A DNA stretch of 64,000 nt. It comes from Glaciibacter superstes DSM 21135. Lineage in GTDB: Bacteria > Actinomycetota > Actinomycetes > Actinomycetales > Microbacteriaceae. This document shows, in pieces, positions 59,772-64,000 of this stretch. How positions within the stretch are numbered: the first letter of the stretch is position 1; every line of letters begins with the position of its first letter. Position numbers and translations under genes: made by a program. The stretch spans positions 1 through 64,000 of the forward strand of contig NZ_ATWH01000017.1 in the NCBI RefSeq assembly GCF_000421145.1, written 5' to 3'. Under the pieces are notes generated by a model that saw only the letters and a list, made by a program, of their open reading frames with translations, was not told the origin of the DNA and made no database searches.

Positions 59772-60700
59772 TGCTCATCGCAGCTGTCGCACTCCTCTAT
59801 CTCGCCACAGCCGTTGTGATCTTCGGCGTCGCTCGTGCGAAAAATGGCCCGATCCCATTGGAACGCCGTCGTCCGCCGGAAGCCGAATCAATGACGACCC
59901 TGAGCCGCGCCACGGAGACGGCAGCCGAAACGATCTCCGGAGTCCTGTCGAAGCAGGGGTGGTCGCGCCCACTGGCCGCCGCGCTCGAACGGGCCGGAAT
60001 CAAGATGGCTCCGGCGGAATTCCTGATCCTGGTCGCATCGGCGATGTTCGTTGCACTGTTGATCGGTTTCCTGCTCGGCGGCCTCGGCATGGGTCTCCTC
60101 TTCTGTGTCATCGGTCCTCTCGTTACCAAGATATTTCTGGCGACCAGAGAATCGCGCCGGAGGAAGGCATTCGCCAACCAGCTCGACGACACGCTTCAGC
60201 TTCTGGCTGGCGGCCTCCGTGCCGGCCACAGCCTCTTGCGGGCGATCGATGCGGTCTCGCACGAGGCAGAGTCACCAACGAACGAGGAGTTCGCGCGCGT
60301 CGTGAACGAAACGCGGCTAGGACGCGATCTGGACGATGCGCTTGAGACGTCTGCGGCCCGAATGCGTAGCGAGGACTTCAGCTGGGTCGGCCAAGCGATC
60401 GCCATCCATCGCGAGGTCGGGGGTGACCTCTCCGGCGTGCTCGATGAAGTAGGACACACCATCAGGGAGCGCAATCAGATGCGCCGACAGGTCGACGGAT
60501 TGAGCGCAGAAGGAAAGACCTCTGCCTACGTGCTTTTGGCCTTGCCATTTGTCGTCCTGGGCATCCTCAGCGTGACGAGCCCCACCTACGTTGCCAAGTT
60601 CGTCGAGTCCCCCGTCGGCTTCGGGATGATTGCCGCCGCTGTCGTGATGCTGATCATCGGCGGACTTTGGATGAAGAAAATTGTCAGTTTCAAGTTCTGA
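59771..60700 (+). CDS. tadB: TadB inner-membrane platform protein
   Basis: 309 residues. N-terminal helix, two central helices (LIGFLLGGLGMGLLFCVIGP, 20 residues), a cytoplasmic T2SSF domain (NQLDDTLQLLAGGLRAGHSL, 20 residues) and two C-terminal helices. It forms the rotor/platform with TadC. Confidence 0.9.
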   Translation: MLIAAVALLYLATAVVIFGVARAKNGPIPLERRRPPEAESMTTLSRATETAAETISGVLSKQGWSRPLAAALERAGIKMAPAEFLILVASAMFVALLIGFLLGGLGMGLLFCVIGPLVTKIFLATRESRRRKAFANQLDDTLQLLAGGLRAGHSLLRAIDAVSHEAESPTNEEFARVVNETRLGRDLDDALETSAARMRSEDFSWVGQAIAIHREVGGDLSGVLDEVGHTIRERNQMRRQVDGLSAEGKTSAYVLLALPFVVLGILSVTSPTYVAKFVESPVGFGMIAAAVVMLIIGGLWMKKIVSFKF

Positions 60701-60763
60701 GCGGATGCCGCGGCCGAGGGCGGCGCGCCCGCCTGGCAGATCGAGCCGAGAGAGGAGGCTGTG

Positions 60764-61639
60764 ATGCCGATCACCCTCGTGGTTGCGATCATTCTCGTCG
60801 CAGTATCCGTGCCCCTGGTGGCATGGCTGCTGACGCCGGGCGACCGTCGAGCTCGCCGGGACATTCGCCAGAACCTCGCTCAAGGGCTCGGCGGCCCCGA
60901 CCAACCAGGCGCCTCCGAATCTCCCACCGGGTGGAGAATCGCTGGATGGTTCGTGGTTCCGGCCAATCGAAGCAAGCTCGATCAACTCCTCGCGCTCGCC
61001 GGCCGGCCCGCCGGATGGCCCATGCCTAAGATCCTTAAAGCCAAGCCGCTCCTGGCTCTCGTCGCAGGCTTCCTCGGGGCAGCGCTCTTCAGCGCAGCCC
61101 CGACCGGCTGGATGCTGGCGCTCGTCCTTTCGGTCATCACGATCGCCTACTTCGTGCCAGACCTATTGCTTTACAGTCGGGGAATCGAACGCCAGGCGCG
61201 GATCGGACTCGAACTCGCGGACACCTTGGACCAGATGTTGATCGCGGTCGAGGCCGGTCTGGGTTTCGAAGCCGCCATGTCACGGGCCGGCCAGAATGGG
61301 AAAGGCCCGTTGGCCGAGGAGCTGGTCCGTACCCTGCAGGACATGCGCGTGGGGATGTCGCGGAAAGAGGCGTATCAATCGTTGGCGCGGCGCACGTCGG
61401 TGCCCGACCTTCGTGCGTTCATTCGAGCGGTTGTGCAGGCAGACAGCTACGGCATCTCAATCAGCGCTGTTCTCCGTACTCAGGCAAAAGAGATGCGCAT
61501 CAAGCGGCGCCAGCGAGCCGAAGAGAAGGCAATGCAGATCCCCGTGAAGGTTCTCTTCCCGTTGATGCTCTTCATCCTCCCCGTCCTGTTCATCGCGGTC
61601 CTTGGCCCAACAGTGATCACCGTGGTCGGCAGCATGTGA
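60764..61639 (+). CDS. tadC: TadC inner-membrane platform protein
   Basis: 291 residues. T2SSF domain with ELADTLDQMLIAVEAGLGFE (20 residues), C-terminal helices KVLFPLMLFILPVLFIAVLG (20 residues). The ATG at 60764 is preferred over GTG 60761 because AGGAGG is five bases from it. Partner of TadB. Confidence 0.9.
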   Translation: MPITLVVAIILVAVSVPLVAWLLTPGDRRARRDIRQNLAQGLGGPDQPGASESPTGWRIAGWFVVPANRSKLDQLLALAGRPAGWPMPKILKAKPLLALVAGFLGAALFSAAPTGWMLALVLSVITIAYFVPDLLLYSRGIERQARIGLELADTLDQMLIAVEAGLGFEAAMSRAGQNGKGPLAEELVRTLQDMRVGMSRKEAYQSLARRTSVPDLRAFIRAVVQADSYGISISAVLRTQAKEMRIKRRQRAEEKAMQIPVKVLFPLMLFILPVLFIAVLGPTVITVVGSM

Positions 61640-61669
61640 ATAAGCTCGTGACGTGGTGACAGGAATCAG

Positions 61670-62335
61670 GTGGCGATGATCCCCGCGCTCTTCGTATGCC
61701 TTGTCTTCATGTTGGGAGGGATAGCGGGCGGCGTGCTCCAGCGCTGGCTGTGGCGGCATCTCCCGCAACTGGGCGAGGCGCCGCCTCCTGGGTTGGCCGC
61801 TGACATCGGTACCTCTGTGGCCACGGCAGTCGCGACAGCCGGTGCTGCTGCCATGGGTGGGGCGACCTGGTCGGGTCTTGCCTACTGCATCTTCGCCCTC
61901 TTCGCCGTCCAGATTGCCGTTGTCGACTGGCGCTCGAGTCTGATCCCGAACATTCTGGTCATACCGGCGGCGATCGTTGGGCTGGGGCTGTTGCTTCTCG
62001 CCGCGCTGACCGAAGGGCGATGGGATGACTTGATCAGAGGAGCCGCCGGGGCGAGCGGTCTGTTCCTGGCCTACCTGATTCTTGCGCTCGTCTCACCGAC
62101 CGGCCTTGGCATGGGCGACGTCAAGCTGGCCGCGTCTGTGGGTCTATACCTGGGCTTTCAAAGCTGGACAGCTCTCATTCTCGGTGCCGCTGCCGGGTTC
62201 ATCATCGGTGCGTGCGTGAGCCTCGTTCTGCTCGCGTTCCGGCGCGCCAAACTGCGCACGAACGTTCCGTTCGGTCCGTCGATGCTCGCCGGAACGGCCC
62301 TTGTCCTGGTCGCCGCCGGCTTGGCAGCCGGATAA
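61670..62335 (+). CDS. Prepilin peptidase (A24, TadV/CpaA-like)
   Basis: 221 residues, about seven helices. The two catalytic aspartates are Asp86 (VVDWRSSLIPN) and Asp150 (GMGDVK). It lacks the N-terminal methylase cysteine domain of PilD, as in TadV. It cleaves the Flp and TadE leaders. GTG start with AGGA; last gene of the operon, ending 13 bp before the converging MarR gene. Confidence 0.88.
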   Translation: MAMIPALFVCLVFMLGGIAGGVLQRWLWRHLPQLGEAPPPGLAADIGTSVATAVATAGAAAMGGATWSGLAYCIFALFAVQIAVVDWRSSLIPNILVIPAAIVGLGLLLLAALTEGRWDDLIRGAAGASGLFLAYLILALVSPTGLGMGDVKLAASVGLYLGFQSWTALILGAAAGFIIGACVSLVLLAFRRAKLRTNVPFGPSMLAGTALVLVAAGLAAG

Positions 62336-62348
62336 GTGAAGCGCCGTG

Positions 62349-62870
62349 CTACAACGCGTGAGGCCCAGTGCGGGGAGGCGGTGGGGATACTGGTTCGACG
62401 CCTGGAGCGGCCTGAACTCGAGCGTCCAGTGCCCGGCTGAAGAGGTCGAGCACCATGGCCAGGGTCTCGGCATCCGGCTCGCTGATCTCTGCCAACACTT
62501 CACGCATCGCGACATCGAGCTGATCATGAATCCAATCCAGCGCGTGCTGTCCGGCTGGCGTGATCGTGATCAGCAGACTCCGACGATCGGCAGGATTCTT
62601 GTTCCGGTTGAGGAACCCGGCCTCCTCGACACGGTCCAAGAGCGGCGTGATGGTGCCGGAGGTCATTCCCAACAGCGCAGCAATGTCCCGCGGGGTAAGC
62701 GGACCGCTGTCGTAGAGATGGGCCAGAACGGTGAGGTCGTTGCGGCCAAGTTGTAACTGCTGTGCGCGGGAATGACGGAACTGTTCCCCGCTTCCAAGGA
62801 GCCGCCGTAGCGCGACGGTGAGTGCTTGGACCTGATCATCGGGTGGATCAAGGGCATTCATTATGGTCAC
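62349..62870 (-). CDS. MarR-family regulator, paralogue B of the pilus locus
   Basis: 173 residues from the GTG at 62870, nine bases after GGGAG, the same spacing as in paralogue A; ATG 62861 is the alternative. Winged helix [20 protein letters not shown] (20 residues), wing KNPADRRSLLITITP, C-terminus ending RTGPHAL (A ends MTGPHAV). The protein and the DNA before it are duplicated relative to paralogue A. It is divergent from the secreted-protein/signal-peptidase genes. Confidence 0.9.
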   Translation of the reverse strand: MTIMNALDPPDDQVQALTVALRRLLGSGEQFRHSRAQQLQLGRNDLTVLAHLYDSGPLTPRDIAALLGMTSGTITPLLDRVEEAGFLNRNKNPADRRSLLITITPAGQHALDWIHDQLDVAMREVLAEISEPDAETLAMVLDLFSRALDARVQAAPGVEPVSPPPPRTGPHAL

Positions 62871-62945
62871 TTCTCTTGACTCCCAAGCTGGTTGATAATC
62901 CTCCAAGTTTACCGATTGCACATGCTGTCTAGTGCCATTTCGGAC

Positions 62946-63006
62946 CAACTAATTAAAAAGATTGCTGGTCAAGTTAGTTGTACGAATAGATTGCTTATGT
63001 TATCGT
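62946..63006 (+). promoter_or_regulatory. Promoter with MarR-type motif, second copy
   Basis: CAAGTTAGTTG (62970-62980) overlaps -35 TTGTAC (62978-62983); after 17 bp comes TATCGT (63001-63006). An inverted partial copy, CAACTAATTAA (62946-62956), lies upstream. The organisation mirrors the pilin promoter at 54728-54764. Confidence 0.6.
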
Positions 63007-63076
63007 TTCCTTGTTCTCGTGTGGCTTGATACACATTCTTCAGTGCGACAGTCCTGCGAGCGTCCCATCCGAATCC

Positions 63077-63121
63077 CCCCGGTGCGCACCGTGCATAGGC
63101 ACGCCTTCGTGCGCCCCGGGG
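63077..63121 (+). promoter_or_regulatory. Structured 5' leader hairpin
   Basis: CCCCGGTGCGCAC (63077-63089) pairs with GTGCGCCCCGGGG (63109-63121) at 12 of 13 positions; inside it CGTGC-ATAG-GCACG (63090-63103) forms a second stem. It ends eight bases before the AAGGA ribosome site of the secreted protein. It could stabilise the mRNA or gate translation. Confidence 0.55.
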
Positions 63122-63139
63122 TAAAACTAAGGAACCACT

Positions 63140-63544
63140 ATGCGTAAGTCCAGCAAGCTCATCACCGCTCTCGGCATCGCGGGCCTCGTCGCCGTCGCCG
63201 GAACGGCCTTCACGGCCACCAGCACCATCGACCAGGCAAACAAGATTGTCGGTTCCACGAACCAGACGATCAGCGGTGTCAGCGTCTCCAGCGTGGAATA
63301 CACCACCGACGCGACCACCGACACGACAACTGCCGTCGCATTCCACGTCGCGGAAGACCTCGCCACCACGCCGGCAACAATCACGGCCTCCATCGGCGAC
63401 GGCACGACGACGCAGGCCGCGACCAACTGCACTCAGACGGCGGTCGCTGCGTCCGTTGACCCGGTCGTTCCTGCCAGCACCGATGTCGTCTGCACCTTCG
63501 CGGGGCTTGTCAACGTCATCCGTCTGGACATTTCGGCCAGCTAG
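63140..63544 (+). CDS. Small secreted Thr-rich protein
   Basis: 134 residues. Signal peptide (MRKSSKLITALGIAGLVAVA, 20 residues, then GTAFTATS), then a Thr/Ala/Val-rich beta-type domain with two cysteines (AATNCTQT and DVVCTFAG) that may pair. AAGGA site. The neighbour is an ER-type/SipW-like signal peptidase, an arrangement seen with TasA/camelysin-like fibre proteins; the similarity is contextual, not from a recognised domain. Confidence 0.75.
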   Translation: MRKSSKLITALGIAGLVAVAGTAFTATSTIDQANKIVGSTNQTISGVSVSSVEYTTDATTDTTTAVAFHVAEDLATTPATITASIGDGTTTQAATNCTQTAVAASVDPVVPASTDVVCTFAGLVNVIRLDISAS

Positions 63545-63605
63545 CACCCAGCGATGCCGGGGCCGGCGTTGCCAGCCGGCCCCCGCACCGCATCCGCTAT
63601 CACCT

Positions 63606-64000
63606 ATGCGTACTCTACGAATCCTCGTGGTTCTCCTCGCCGTCGCCGCCGGTCTCTGGCTGCTCCCGACCGCTATCGGCGGGGGTGCGTCCTATGTGGT
63701 GACCACCGGCAACAGCATGGAGCCAGGGTTCCAAACCGGCGATCTGGCCGTGCTCCACCGGGCCGACAGCTACAACCCGGGAGACGTCGTCGCCTACCGT
63801 AGCGCGCGTATGGACACCATCGTGATGCATCGCATTGTTGCCGTCAACGACGGGGAGTACAGCTTCAAGGGCGATAACAACATTTTCATCGACCCAGAGA
63901 CACCCTCGTCTTCCGAATTCATTGGTGCACTCGTCGTTCGGATCCCGCAGGGCGGCGCGTGGCTCGAGCACCTCGCATCACCGGCCGGCCTCGGGGTTGC
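63606..64000 (+). CDS. ER/SipW-type signal peptidase I, partial
   Basis: The first 131 residues are present; the gene runs off the window. N-terminal membrane helix (ILVVLLAVAAGLWLLPTAI), catalytic Ser37 in TTGNSMEP, and IVMHRIVAV with His75 where bacterial enzymes have Lys, the Ser/His type of archaeal/ER and SipW peptidases. KGDNN box at about 88-92. No clear ribosome site; probably coupled to the secreted protein 61 bases upstream, its likely substrate. Confidence 0.85.
   Translation, partial: MRTLRILVVLLAVAAGLWLLPTAIGGGASYVVTTGNSMEPGFQTGDLAVLHRADSYNPGDVVAYRSARMDTIVMHRIVAVNDGEYSFKGDNNIFIDPETPSSSEFIGALVVRIPQGGAWLEHLASPAGLGV

Overview
The window is a stretch of high-GC actinobacterial chromosome. 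Gene content and style point to the family Microbacteriaceae: monoderm lipoproteins, an LAxTG-type sortase anchor, two F420-dependent LLM enzymes next to an F420 glutamyl ligase gene, GTG/TTG starts, overlapping ATGA/GTGA junctions and many apparently leaderless promoters. The genus is not resolvable by eye. I recognised no tRNA, rRNA, CRISPR array, intact insertion sequence or prophage.

Layout. 0.1-0.7 kb: a broken alpha/beta hydrolase start and a divergent MarR regulator sharing an operator-like dyad. 0.7-6.4 kb: an OmpR-type two-component system divergent from a lipoprotein plus MacAB-like export operon. 6.4-8.5 kb: a NarL-type two-component pair. 8.5-12.4 kb: a decayed epoxide hydrolase, an acyl-CoA ligase and a threonine aldolase. 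12.6-18.0 kb: a membrane protein, another NarL-type pair and a NatAB-like ABC exporter. 18.2-24.8 kb: a large membrane protein, an aldose epimerase, a fourth two-component pair and a sortase-anchored surface protein. 25.0-31.7 kb: a Rieske flavoprotein, an SDR overlapping a DUF6421-like gene, then a glyoxalase / unknown / disulfide-reductase operon. 31.7-35.5 kb: a heterodimeric ABC exporter. 35.8-46.6 kb: mixed small operons (DUF4190 protein, methyltransferase, LLM enzyme, SDR, lipoprotein, a hydrolase with one in-frame stop, membrane proteins, a TetR-controlled pair, an AEC carrier, exonuclease III).

46.67-52.13 kb is a self-contained sugar cassette: LacI regulator with two operators, binding protein, two permeases and a GH130-like mannoside phosphorylase or hydrolase. 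It is bounded on both sides by the same exact 29-bp sequence. It is followed by an F420-dependent dehydrogenase gene overlapping an F420 glutamyl ligase gene.

54.1-64.0 kb is a surface-fibre locus: a complete monoderm Tad/Flp pilus operon (pilin, TadE, TadG-like, CpaB, CpaE, CpaF, TadB, TadC, prepilin peptidase) bracketed by two paralogous MarR genes. Each MarR gene is divergent from a surface-protein gene, and both divergent promoters carry the same 11-bp motif over a -35 element with 17-bp spacing. The second MarR faces a small secreted protein followed by an ER/SipW-like signal peptidase that runs off the window. The paired regulators suggest that pilus and secreted protein are co-controlled or cross-controlled; this is the most interesting system here.

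Cross-cutting signals are a strongly over-represented octamer (GGCATCCG/CGGATGCC), a recurrent TAnnnT-6/7 nt-start-codon arrangement, short tandem duplications across stop codons, and three decayed alpha/beta-hydrolase-fold genes.
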